A DNA stretch of 21,072 nucleotides from Pseudomonadota bacterium (GCA_023434095.1 JAEYTJ010000268.1:1-21072), one strand, 5' to 3'; counted from the stretch's first letter, positions 14,258 to 21,061 are shown. Numbers and translations are program-made. Notes: generated by a model from the letters alone, not told the origin.

Positions 14258-15039
14258 ACGTGGCGCCGCGCTCGCGCCTTCGGCTGATGACCTGGAATAT
14301 CCATGGCGGCGTCGGACCCGACCGGCGCTTCGATCTCGACCGGATCGCCGCCCTGATCGCCCGCCACCAGCCGGACATTCTCGCCTTGCAGGAGGTCGAC
14401 ACGCGCGGGCGCGGCGTGGCCTGCCTCGCGCCGCTGGAGGGGCTGGGCATCGGCCATCTCGCGGAGGCGCGGACCATTGCCGTGCCGGACGGCCATTACG
14501 GCCATGTGCTGTATTCGCGCTGGCCGACGCGCGACATCGTTCTGCACGATCTCTCGGTGCGCCGCCGCGAGCCGCGCCTCGCCATCGAGACCTATGTCGA
14601 CACGCCGCAGGGCGCGCTGCGGGTGGTGGCGGTGCATCTCGGCCTCGCGCTCACCGAGCGCTGGCGGCAGGCGGCGTGGCTCGCCCGGATGGCGCGGGCG
14701 GGCGACGGCGCGCCGACGGTGATGATGGGCGACTTCAACGACTGGTTCGCTTTCCGGCCGGTGCGGCGGGCGCTGGCGCGGGTGCTGCCGGAAAGCACCG
14801 ATCTGCGCAGCTTTCCGGCCTGCTGGCCGTTGCTGCGGCTCGACCGCCTCTATTGCAGCCGTCCCGGCATGCTCGCGCACAGCTTCACCGACCCCGAGGC
14901 GCGCCACGCCTCCGACCACCTGCCGGTCATCGCCGACATCGAACTGCGCCCGCGCCTCTCCCCTCCGCTCGCCCTCGACCTGCCGGAACAGGCGTCGCGG
15001 ACGGACGTTGATCTCGTGAAACAGGGAGAACGTCGATGA
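14254..15039 (+). CDS. Endonuclease/exonuclease/phosphatase family protein
   Basis: A 261-residue protein of the metal-dependent EEP fold, which includes exonuclease III/AP endonucleases, DNase I-like enzymes, sphingomyelinases and inositol phosphatases. The catalytic set is visible: Asn15 in MTWNIHGG, Glu47 in LALQEVD, Asp160 and Asn162 in GDFNDW, and Asp221-His222 in ASDHLPV. There is no signal peptide. The GTG at 14254 overlaps the phospholipase TGA (GTGA) with GGAG upstream, so translational coupling is likely; the ATG at 14287 lacks a ribosome site. The frame is open much further upstream but that lies within the phospholipase gene. The substrate is open: the link to a phospholipid enzyme makes a phosphodiester lipid or head group as plausible as DNA. 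The stop overlaps the DUF2934 start (ATGA). Confidence 0.88.
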   Translation: MNVAPRSRLRLMTWNIHGGVGPDRRFDLDRIAALIARHQPDILALQEVDTRGRGVACLAPLEGLGIGHLAEARTIAVPDGHYGHVLYSRWPTRDIVLHDLSVRRREPRLAIETYVDTPQGALRVVAVHLGLALTERWRQAAWLARMARAGDGAPTVMMGDFNDWFAFRPVRRALARVLPESTDLRSFPACWPLLRLDRLYCSRPGMLAHSFTDPEARHASDHLPVIADIELRPRLSPPLALDLPEQASRTDVDLVKQGERR

Positions 15040-15467
15040 GCCTCAACGACGACGAGATAAGGGCGCGCGCTCACCGGCTCTGGGAGGCCGACGGACGTCC
15101 GGACGGGCAGTCCGACCATTACTGGTTCCTCGCCCGCGACATGCTGGTGGCGGAAGGGCGCGCCATGGGCGAGGGCGCTTCCGGGGCGTTCCGGCCGGCG
15201 GATGCGGCAGAGGCGCCGCCCGAGCCGGTAGGCGCGGCAGACGGCCTTCCCGCGCCTTCCGACGAGGGCGGAATCGAGAGCGCCGAGCGCCCTCCCGTGC
15301 CGCTCGATCCGAACCCGGCTCCAGAAGGCGGAACGGGGCCGGTCAGCGAGATCGACACCATCCGCCGGACGCTGGAAGTGCCGAAGAACCGGCGTGGGCG
15401 CAGCGCGCCGGCCGACGACCGGACCGGGGCGATGAGCGGTCTTTCCGGCAGCCGCAAGCGGAGCTGA
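15036..15467 (+). CDS. DUF2934 domain-containing protein
   Basis: A 143-residue protein whose first 40 residues carry the DUF2934 pattern: IRARAHRLWEADGRPDGQSDHYWFLARDML. This is a short two-helix motif common in rhizobial small proteins and of unknown function. The rest is low in complexity and rich in Pro, Ala, Glu and Gly (about 55-105), probably disordered, with a short helix SEIDTIRRTLEVPKNRRGR near 104-122 and a basic end. The ATG overlaps the TGA of the preceding nuclease-like gene, with GGGAG 9 nt upstream. It therefore belongs to the phospholipase operon. No enzyme signature is present; an adaptor or stress-related role is a guess. Confidence 0.82.
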   Translation: MSLNDDEIRARAHRLWEADGRPDGQSDHYWFLARDMLVAEGRAMGEGASGAFRPADAAEAPPEPVGAADGLPAPSDEGGIESAERPPVPLDPNPAPEGGTGPVSEIDTIRRTLEVPKNRRGRSAPADDRTGAMSGLSGSRKRS

Positions 15468-15472
15468 GGGAC

Positions 15473-15601
15473 ATGAAGAACTGGCTCGTTCAATTCCTCG
15501 TCGATGTCGGCCTCGTGCGCCCGCGCGAAGAGGTGGAAGGGTCCGCGTCCCCGAACCCTCGCGCGCCGAACCATGACCATCCTCGGCACACGCGCGACTG
15601 A
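15473..15601 (+). CDS. Very small hypothetical protein, 42 aa
   Basis: A 42-codon frame starting 5 bp after the DUF2934 stop, with GAGGG just before the ATG. The product begins with an amphipathic segment (MKNWLVQFLVDVGLVRP) and ends in a hydrophilic, histidine-containing tail (NHDHPRHTRD). It sits exactly between two better supported genes on the same strand, which favours a real small gene, but there is no family match and the ribosome site is close to the start. The N-terminal helix could lie on the membrane surface. Confidence 0.4.
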   Translation: MKNWLVQFLVDVGLVRPREEVEGSASPNPRAPNHDHPRHTRD

Positions 15602-15632
15602 GTGTGCCGCGACTATCGAACAGGAGATTTCC

Positions 15633-15836
15633 ATGATCATCGCCGACCAGCACAATAAAGGGCCAGCCAAGCCGGGCGACCGACGCGTCGAGAAGAAGGA
15701 TCGTGCCCCCGAAGAGGCCGGCCACTCCCGCAGCGCCAATCCGCAGCAGGACGACAAGGCGGGCGAGCGCGAGCGCAAGCCGGAAGGGCGCGACGCCCAC
15801 TACGCACCGGAGGCGCCGGAGAAAGGCGCCCGATAA
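15633..15836 (+). CDS. Small highly charged hypothetical protein, 67 aa
   Basis: A 67-residue, very hydrophilic protein with a clear ribosome site (ACAGGAG, 6 nt before the ATG). About half of the residues are Lys, Arg, Asp, Glu, Gln or Asn, with many Pro, Gly and Ala and almost no hydrophobic residues after the first four (for example RRVEKKDRAPEEAG and DDKAGERERKPEGRD). It is therefore likely to be disordered and hydrophilin-like in composition, a type often linked to desiccation or osmotic stress. It follows the 42-aa frame by 31 bp and is probably the last gene of the phospholipase operon. I know no family. Confidence 0.6.
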   Translation: MIIADQHNKGPAKPGDRRVEKKDRAPEEAGHSRSANPQQDDKAGERERKPEGRDAHYAPEAPEKGAR

Positions 15837-15864
15837 GACCAAATTTCGCCGTTGCCAGCCTTTT

Positions 15865-15891
15865 GCCCGTGCCGGATAACCCGGCGCGGGC
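15865..15891 (+). promoter_or_regulatory. Strong hairpin directly before the permease ribosome site
   Basis: GCCCGTGCCGG pairs with CCGGCGCGGGC (one T-G pair) around a 5-nt loop, giving an 11-bp stem. AAGGGGA, the probable ribosome site of the permease gene, begins at the next base. It may end the upstream operon or affect translation of the permease. No T-tract follows. Confidence 0.4.
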
Positions 15892-15906
15892 AAGGGGATG
15901 CACCAC

Positions 15907-17268
15907 ATGGCGAAGACGGGTGACGGGCTGCGGCGTGAACTCGGGCCGGTGGAGGCCGTCGGCCTTTCGCTTTCGGTCATCGCGCCGACAATGGGCATGG
16001 CGCTCAACGTCACACTGGCCGTAGGCGCCGCCGGTGTCGGCGCCCCGCTCGGCTTTGCCGTCGGGACGCTGGTCGTGGGTCTCGTCGGCCTTTCGTTTGT
16101 CTTCTTCGCCAGCAGGGTGACCAGCGCCGGCTCGGGCTACGCCTATATTGGCCAGACCTTCGGCCCCCGGGCCGGCTTCATCGCCGGCTGGTGCATGGTG
16201 CTGCTCTACATCGCCGGCGGTTCCGGCAGTGCCGCGCTTGTCGGTGACTTCCTGCGCGCCGCGCTCGACGATCACGGCGTGAATCTGGGCGGATGGTGGC
16301 TGCCGGTGGCGGTGGCGGCCCTCACCGGCGGCACGCTGCTGGCCTGGCGCGACGTGCGTCTGGCCACGCGGGTGATGCTGGCGCTCGAACTCTCCTCCAT
16401 CGCCGTCATCGTCTATCTCGGCCTGCGCATCCTGTCGGCGGTGCACGCGGAGGGCGGGCTGAGCCTCGCCCCGTTCCATCCCGACCCGACGGTCGGCTGG
16501 TGGGGCATCGGCTACGCCGTGGTCTTCGCGGTGCTCTCCTTCGCCGGTTTCGAGGCGGCGGCGACGCTGGCGGAGGAGGCGGGCCGGCCCGGGCGCACCA
16601 TTCCCATCGCCCTCGTCGGGTCGGTGGTGGTGGCGGGCCTGTTCTTCGTCTTCGCCTCCTACATCCAGGTCATCGGCTTCGGGCTGGACAACATGAAGGC
16701 GCTGGCGGCGAGCGAGGCGCCGCTGAACACGCTGGCGCTGAAATACGGCAACATCCACATCGCCACCGCGCTCGACCTCGCGGCCTCGGTGTCGGCGGTC
16801 TCCTGCGTGCTCGGCACGCTGTCGGCGGGCGCGCGCATGCTGTTCGTGCTCGGCCGGGGCGGCCTGTCGCCGAGGCTTGCCAAGGTGCATCCCATCTATG
16901 GCACGCCCTCGGTCGCCGTCGGTGTCGTCGCCTTCGCCATGCTGGTCGGGCTGATCGCCTGGGCGCCCTTCATCGGCCCGGCGAGCTATTATGACAGCGT
17001 CGGCACCATCGGCGTGCTGGCGCTGATCGTCGCCTATCTCGGCGTTACCGCCGCCGCCGCCGTGCACGCGGTGCGCGCCGGCAGCCGGCTCTGGCTGGTG
17101 CTCGGCGCGCTCGGCACGCTGGCCATGCTCTGGCCGCTGTACAATTCGGTCTACCCGGTGCCGTCCTTCCCGGAAAATCTGTGGCCCTACATCGTAGCGC
17201 TGTGGATCGCCCTCGGCGGCGCGCTGATCCTGCTCAAGCCGGCAATCGGACGGAAGGCGCCGGGCTGA
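15907..17268 (+). CDS. APC family amino acid/polyamine permease
   Basis: An inner-membrane secondary transporter of the APC superfamily, 453 residues and about 12 membrane helices. The first helix region carries the family pattern (ELGPVEAVGLSLSVIAPTMGM, with an unwound Gly/Pro-rich centre), followed by SAGSGYAYIGQTFGPRAGFIAGW. Helix 6 has the typical VVFAVLSFAGFEAAATLAEEAG, and the helix 8-9 part has LGTLSAGARMLFVLGRGGLSPRLAKVHPIYGTP. I prefer the ATG at 15907, because AAGGGGA lies 8-9 nt upstream; an ATG three codons earlier (15898) is too close. Substrate cannot be read from the sequence; the glutaminase and glutamine synthetase genes 1-3 kb downstream make an amino acid plausible. It converges on the hydrolase gene with 10 bp between stops. 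Confidence 0.9.
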   Translation: MAKTGDGLRRELGPVEAVGLSLSVIAPTMGMALNVTLAVGAAGVGAPLGFAVGTLVVGLVGLSFVFFASRVTSAGSGYAYIGQTFGPRAGFIAGWCMVLLYIAGGSGSAALVGDFLRAALDDHGVNLGGWWLPVAVAALTGGTLLAWRDVRLATRVMLALELSSIAVIVYLGLRILSAVHAEGGLSLAPFHPDPTVGWWGIGYAVVFAVLSFAGFEAAATLAEEAGRPGRTIPIALVGSVVVAGLFFVFASYIQVIGFGLDNMKALAASEAPLNTLALKYGNIHIATALDLAASVSAVSCVLGTLSAGARMLFVLGRGGLSPRLAKVHPIYGTPSVAVGVVAFAMLVGLIAWAPFIGPASYYDSVGTIGVLALIVAYLGVTAAAAVHAVRAGSRLWLVLGALGTLAMLWPLYNSVYPVPSFPENLWPYIVALWIALGGALILLKPAIGRKAPG

Positions 17269-17282
17269 GGCGCCGCCCTCAG
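17265..17282. terminator. Inverted repeat spanning both stop codons of permease and hydrolase
   Basis: CTGAGG / CCTCAG is a 6-bp stem with a 6-nt loop. Both TGA stops of the converging genes lie within its arms, as at 10673-10692. It is a possible weak bidirectional end signal without a T-tract. Confidence 0.35.
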
Positions 17283-18079
17283 TCCGTCGCCCTGCCGAGT
17301 TCCGCGGCCGCCTGCTCGATCACCGCGGCCACCTCGCGGGGATGGGATTCGTAGACCGAATGGCTGGCGCCGGGGATGGTGGTGATCGGCGCCCCCGCCC
17401 GCTCGTAATAGAAGCGTTCGAGCGCCGGGCTGATGATCTGGTCGGCGCCTGCGACGATGCCCCAGCTCGGCTTCGACTGCCAGGCGGCGGCGGTGAGCGG
17501 GGTGCTGAACATGCTGGCGGCGGCCAGCACCTGGCCGCGCGCCTCGAACGCCGCCCGCTCCTTCGGCAGGTCGGGCGCGAACAGCTTGGGGAAGAGGGCG
17601 GGGTCGAGATAGGTGAAACCGTCGGGCGTCTTCATGATGGCGCCGGCGGTCATCGCCAGCACGCTTGGCATGGTCTTGCCGAGCGCCGCCTCGTCCTCGC
17701 CGGCATCGGGCGCATGGGCGGCGACATAGACGAGCCCCACGACCTTCGGATGCACGCCGGCCTCGGTGATGATCGAGCCGCCATAGGAATGGCCGACCAG
17801 CAGCGTCGGGCCGTCCTGCAGGTCGAGCACCCGTCTGGTGGCGGCGACATCGTCCGCAAAGGAGGTTTCCGGCTCCTGCACCATTGTGACGTGGAAGCCG
17901 TCGGCGACGAGATGATCGTACACCGCCTTCCAGCCCGAGCCGTCGACCCAGGCGCCGTGCACCAGCACGACGTTGTGGACGGCAGCGCCCGCCGCACCGG
18001 CCGTCGTCGGGCCGAGCGCGAGGGCGAGGCTGAAGGCACTGACGAGCGCCAGCGCGGCGCGGGCGGGATGGCAAGGCAT
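17279..18079 (-). CDS. Exported alpha/beta hydrolase
   Basis: A 266-residue alpha/beta hydrolase with an N-terminal signal peptide (basic start, hydrophobic ALALVSAFSLALALG, probable cleavage around residues 28-33), so it is likely periplasmic. After cleavage comes the oxyanion-hole segment VHGAWVDGSGW, then the nucleophile elbow GHSYGG with Ser98. The acid is probably the Asp of AGADQIISP, and the catalytic His is in PGASHSVYES. The sequence resembles the small esterase subgroup related to plant methylesterases and bacterial EstC-like proteins; the substrate is unknown. I choose the ATG at 18079 because GAGGAG lies 8 nt upstream. A GTG at 18088 in the same frame overlaps that ribosome site. 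It diverges from the glutaminase gene; a GGAAC at 18133-18129 (minus) has only a poor -10 match. Confidence 0.88.
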   Translation of the reverse strand: MPCHPARAALALVSAFSLALALGPTTAGAAGAAVHNVVLVHGAWVDGSGWKAVYDHLVADGFHVTMVQEPETSFADDVAATRRVLDLQDGPTLLVGHSYGGSIITEAGVHPKVVGLVYVAAHAPDAGEDEAALGKTMPSVLAMTAGAIMKTPDGFTYLDPALFPKLFAPDLPKERAAFEARGQVLAAASMFSTPLTAAAWQSKPSWGIVAGADQIISPALERFYYERAGAPITTIPGASHSVYESHPREVAAVIEQAAAELGRATD

Positions 18080-18279
18080 CGGCTTCACTCCTCACGGGCG
18101 GCGCGGCAGGCGCCGGGGACGATCGATGGTTCCATCCTGCCCTCGGTCGCCGGGTAATGTTTTCCAGAATGCCGCGTCATCGCCGGCGGGGGCGGCACCC
18201 CGCTTGCACGGGCTGGCCTTCCCCCGCATCGCCGCGCTAAAGGCGATGCCGACCCCGCCAGCCAAGGTGACCGAAGCCC

Positions 18280-19206
18280 GTGCCCGATCTCGACAGCGTC
18301 GTCCTGGAAATCGCCGACGAAATGCGCGCCCGTCCCGACCGGGGCGAGGTGGCGAGCTATATTCCCGAACTGGCCCGCGCCGATGAGCAGGCCTTCGGCA
18401 TCGCGGTGGTGGATCGCGAGGGCCGGGTGGTGACGGGCGGCGACGCGGAAGTGCCCTTCTCCATCCAGAGCGTGTCCAAGGTCTTCACCCTCACTCTGGC
18501 GTTGGGCAAGGTGGGCGACCGGCTGTGGCGGCGGGTGGGGCGCGAGCCGTCGGGCAGCGCCTTCAACTCCATCGTCCAGCTGGAGGCGGAGCACGGCATT
18601 CCGCGGAACCCGTTCATCAATGCCGGCGCCATCGCCGTCACCGACGTCATCCTCTCCGGCCATCAGCCCCGCGAAGCGCTGGGCGAGATCCTGCGCTTCC
18701 TGCAGTTCCTCGCCGAGGATCCGGCGATCGGCATCGACGAGGCGGTGGCGGCCTCCGAGCAGCGCACCGGCTTCCGCAACCGGGCGCTGGCCAACTACAT
18801 GAAGTCCTTTGGGGTGCTGGAGAACCCGGTCGACTTCACCCTGGGGGTCTATTTCCACCACTGCGCCATCACCATGAGCTGCCGGCAACTGGCCATGGCG
18901 GGCCGCTTCCTCGCCCATAACGGGCGCAACCCCACGACGGGCTTCAGCGTGGTGTCGGCGGAGCGGGCGCGGCGCATCAATGCCATCATGCTCACCTGCG
19001 GCCATTATGACGGCTCCGGCGAGTTCGCCTATCGCGTCGGCCTGCCGGGAAAGAGCGGGGTGGGGGGCGGCATTCTGGCGGTGGCGCCGGGCAAGGCCTC
19101 GATCGCGGTGTGGTCGCCGGGGCTGGACGCCAGCGGCAATTCGCATCTCGGCCGCATCGCGCTGGAAAGGCTGACGCAGCGCATGGGCTGGTCGATCTTC
19201 GGCTAG
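18280..19206 (+). CDS. glsA: Glutaminase
   Basis: Glutaminase of the serine-dependent beta-lactamase-like family, converting L-glutamine to glutamate and ammonia. The 308-residue length is standard. Catalytic Ser64 and Lys67 form the SxxK motif in PFSIQSVSKVFTL. Other family segments: GREPSGSAFNSI, NPFINAGAIAV, RNRALANYMKS, TLGVYFHHCAITMSCRQLAMAG, MLTCGHYDGSGEFAYRVGLPGKSGVGGGI and WSPGLDASGNS. The start is a GTG with AAGGTGA about 10 nt upstream; it matches the family start, and no nearby ATG fits. It is cytoplasmic, with no signal peptide. A strong hairpin follows. It lies about 750 bp from glnII, which runs the opposite reaction, so the two should be controlled in opposite senses to avoid a futile glutamine cycle. 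No promoter is clear. Confidence 0.96.
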   Translation: MPDLDSVVLEIADEMRARPDRGEVASYIPELARADEQAFGIAVVDREGRVVTGGDAEVPFSIQSVSKVFTLTLALGKVGDRLWRRVGREPSGSAFNSIVQLEAEHGIPRNPFINAGAIAVTDVILSGHQPREALGEILRFLQFLAEDPAIGIDEAVAASEQRTGFRNRALANYMKSFGVLENPVDFTLGVYFHHCAITMSCRQLAMAGRFLAHNGRNPTTGFSVVSAERARRINAIMLTCGHYDGSGEFAYRVGLPGKSGVGGGILAVAPGKASIAVWSPGLDASGNSHLGRIALERLTQRMGWSIFG

Positions 19207-19228
19207 CCCTACGGGTGCCGGATATGAC

Positions 19229-19260
19229 AAGAGGGCCGGACGGTCAGTCGCGGCCCTCTT
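19229..19260. terminator. Bidirectional hairpin terminator between glsA and the gstI-like gene
   Basis: AAGAGGGCC / GGCCCTCTT is a perfect 9-bp stem with a 14-nt loop. On the plus strand the arm ends in CTCTT, and the complement has the same ending, which suits two converging transcripts, although the T-runs are short. Confidence 0.6.
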
Positions 19261-19327
19261 GGGAGGTCACTCGGCAATTCGCCGTAGGCGGCAAGATCAA
19301 CGTCCGAAGGAAAAGCACGGACGAGGC

Positions 19328-19513
19328 TCAGTTGGTGCGCCCGCCGTCTTCCTTGATCGCCTCTTCATGATACCAGCTGCCGATGATGACGAGCGGCGAT
19401 ACCTTGAGGGCTTCGGAAGACAGGGAATCCGTGCGACGGGACGCGAGACCGGCTCGGCCGCCGACGGGGAAGGGTACGATTTGCGCGCTGGTGCGCTGGG
19501 TATGAGCATTCAT
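19328..19513 (-). CDS. gstI: DUF2735 family small protein, probable GstI-type regulator of glnII
   Basis: A 61-residue protein on the minus strand, starting at an ATG with AAGGAG 9-10 nt upstream. Two segments look like the rhizobial DUF2735 pattern: IVPFPVGGRAGLASR (residues 13-27) and IIGSWYHEEAIKED near the C-terminus. It is divergent from glnII. In Rhizobium leguminosarum a protein of about this size, GstI, is encoded upstream of and divergently from glnII and lowers glutamine synthetase II expression after transcription (recalled, not checked here). The size, orientation and neighbour fit that model well, but equivalence of this sequence to GstI is an inference. A TTATAT-like -10 lies at 19570-19565 on the minus strand; the NtrC-like palindrome is upstream of it. 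It converges on glsA across the hairpin terminator. Confidence 0.75.
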   Translation of the reverse strand: MNAHTQRTSAQIVPFPVGGRAGLASRRTDSLSSEALKVSPLVIIGSWYHEEAIKEDGGRTN

Positions 19514-19595
19514 GGCACGTTTCTCCTTTCCGGCTGCGCGTTCCTGCGCCAGCCTTTGGTTTACATATAACATCTTTTGCTCGGCGTTTGCGCAA

Positions 19596-19638
19596 GATGC
19601 ACATTTTACAATCACAATGAGCATAGAATATGTGCATC
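19596..19638. promoter_or_regulatory. Inverted repeat with an NtrC-like binding site
   Basis: GATGCACAT (19596-19604) and ATGTGCATC (19630-19638) are perfect 9-bp inverted arms 25 bp apart. Within this, 19621-19635 reads GCAT-N7-GTGC, the NtrC operator spacing with one half-site mismatch. The location is about 230 bp upstream of the glnII sigma54 promoter and near the gstI-like gene's promoter region. Confidence 0.5.
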
Positions 19639-19850
19639 GCCGCATCGGGCCGCAAGGCTTGTGCCTGTAACGGCGCACGCCTCCCGACGGATGCATGCGC
19701 TGTTGCGGCGCGGCATACGCGCCGAAGGCGGGCGGTTGTCGCAAGTGCCGCAGGATCAACGCGAATCGCGGAAGCTCCCGGCACCGTGCGTGCTGTCCGG
19801 GCCTCCCTTTTCTCCCTCTCAGGCGGGCCGCAAACGTCCGCCGCCGGCCA
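19639..19850. other. Non-coding part of the gstI-glnII intergenic region
   Basis: There is no gene between 19514 and 19955 (442 bp). The AT-rich half next to the gstI-like gene holds its promoter region and the NtrC-like site; the half next to glnII holds the sigma54 promoter. The middle, 19639-19850, is GC-rich. A GTGC/GCAC pair at 19661-19678 is the only other symmetry I noticed. The frame open into glnII from 19695 is not credible as coding, because it runs through the sigma54 promoter. Confidence 0.5.
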
Positions 19851-19852
19851 TT

Positions 19853-19868
19853 TGGCACAGCATATGCT
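19853..19868 (+). promoter_or_regulatory. Sigma54 (RpoN) promoter of glnII
   Basis: TGGCAC-AGCAT-ATGCT: the essential GG (19854-19855) and GC (19866-19867) are exactly 10 nt apart, as required for -24/-12 promoters. The only departure in the -12 element is A for the first T of TTGC. The expected start is near 19879, leaving a leader of about 77 nt before the glnII ATG. Confidence 0.75.
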
Positions 19869-19955
19869 TGTATGGGGCCAGCCGTTGGCGGTCGCACGGC
19901 CGGCACAACGACCAGGGCGGTTCGCGGCCCGGTCTTAAGTGATGAGAGACACGCA

Positions 19956-20990
19956 ATGACGAAGTACAAGCTCGAGTACATCTGGCTCGACGGTTACAAG
20001 CCGACCCCGAACCTGCGTGGCAAGACGCAGATCAAAGAATTCGACCACTTCCCTTCGCTCGAGGAACTGCCCCTGTGGGGCTTCGACGGCTCGTCCACGG
20101 AGCAGGCCGAGGGCCGCAGCTCCGACTGCGTGCTGAAGCCGGTCGCTCTCTATCCCGATCCGGCCCGCAAGAACGGCGTGCTGGTCATGTGCGAAGTGAT
20201 GATGCCCGATGGCGTCACCCCGCACCCGTCCAACGCCCGCGCCACCATTCTCGATGACGAAGGCGCCTGGTTCGGCTTCGAGCAGGAATACTTCTTCTAC
20301 AAGGACGGCCGCCCGCTCGGCTTCCCCGAGCACGGCTATCCCGCGCCGCAGGGCCCGTACTACACCGGCGTCGGCTTCAAGAATGTCGGCGACGTCGCCC
20401 GCGAGATCGTGGAAGAGCATCTCGAGCTCTGCCTGGAAGCCGGCATCAACCATGAAGGCATCAACGCGGAAGTCGCGAAGGGCCAGTGGGAATTCCAGGT
20501 CTTCGGCAAGGGCTCCAAGAAGGCCGCCGACGAAGTGTGGATGGCCCGCTACCTGCTGCTCCGTCTGACCGAGAAGTACGGCGTGGACATCGAGTTCCAC
20601 TGCAAGCCGCTCGGCGACACCGACTGGAACGGCTCGGGCATGCACTGCAACTTCTCCACCAAGTTCATGCGCGAAGTGGGCGGCAAGGCCTATTTCGAGG
20701 CGCTGATGGCGGCGTTCGAGAAGAACCTGCACGACCACATCAACGTCTATGGCCCGGACAACCACATGCGCCTCACCGGCAAGCATGAGACCGCGCCGTG
20801 GAACAAGTTCTCCTATGGCGTGGCCGACCGCGGCGCGTCGATCCGCGTGCCGCACTCCTTCGTGCGCAACGACTACAAGGGCTATCTGGAAGATCGCCGC
20901 CCGAACTCCCAGGGCGACCCCTACCAGATCGCTTCCCAGGTCCTGAAGACGATCTCGGAAGTCGACACCGCCGCCGTTGCCGCCGCGTGA
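19956..20990 (+). CDS. glnII: Glutamine synthetase II (eukaryotic-type GSII)
   Basis: A 344-residue GSII, the short eukaryotic-like glutamine synthetase typical of rhizobia, making glutamine from glutamate, ammonia and ATP. Diagnostic segments: LPLWGFDGSSTEQAEG near the N-terminus, GFEQEYFFYK with metal-binding glutamates, GPYYTGVG, KGQWEFQVF, the ATP-site region NGSGMHCNFSTKFMR, and HETAPWNKFSYGVADRGASIRVPHSF with the substrate arginine. The length is normal. The ATG at 19956 is chosen because it gives the standard MTKYKLEYIWLDGY start; the ribosome site (GAGAGA) is modest. GSII is usually not adenylylated, unlike GlnA, so control is mainly by NtrC/RpoN transcription and by GstI where present; both elements are visible upstream. 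Codon use here is more strictly biased than in neighbours, consistent with high expression. Confidence 0.97.
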   Translation: MTKYKLEYIWLDGYKPTPNLRGKTQIKEFDHFPSLEELPLWGFDGSSTEQAEGRSSDCVLKPVALYPDPARKNGVLVMCEVMMPDGVTPHPSNARATILDDEGAWFGFEQEYFFYKDGRPLGFPEHGYPAPQGPYYTGVGFKNVGDVAREIVEEHLELCLEAGINHEGINAEVAKGQWEFQVFGKGSKKAADEVWMARYLLLRLTEKYGVDIEFHCKPLGDTDWNGSGMHCNFSTKFMREVGGKAYFEALMAAFEKNLHDHINVYGPDNHMRLTGKHETAPWNKFSYGVADRGASIRVPHSFVRNDYKGYLEDRRPNSQGDPYQIASQVLKTISEVDTAAVAAA

Positions 20991-20997
20991 GGATCGC

Positions 20998-21019
20998 GGC
21001 GGCGGATCAACCCGCCGCC
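20998..21019 (+). terminator. First hairpin after glnII
   Basis: GGCGGCGG / CCGCCGCC is an 8-bp stem with a 6-nt loop, 7 bp after the stop. It is a strong structure without a T-tract. Confidence 0.45.
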
Positions 21020-21043
21020 GGCCTCTGCTGAGACGCCTCTCCC

Positions 21044-21061
21044 GAGACGGGCGACCGTCTC
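21044..21061 (+). terminator. Second hairpin after glnII
   Basis: GAGACGG / CCGTCTC is a perfect 7-bp stem with a 4-nt loop, followed by CCTCAAG. Together with the hairpin before it, it probably ends the glnII transcript. Confidence 0.4.

Noticed and set aside
18109..18133. EcfG-like site before the alpha/beta hydrolase (GGAAC-N16-CGCC on the minus strand).
   Set aside because: Two of four -10 bases mismatch at the important TT positions, so it is too weak to list as a promoter.
19695..19955. Upstream in-frame extension of glnII.
   Set aside because: It crosses the sigma54 promoter and the expected transcript start, and GSII proteins begin at MTKYKLEYIW.
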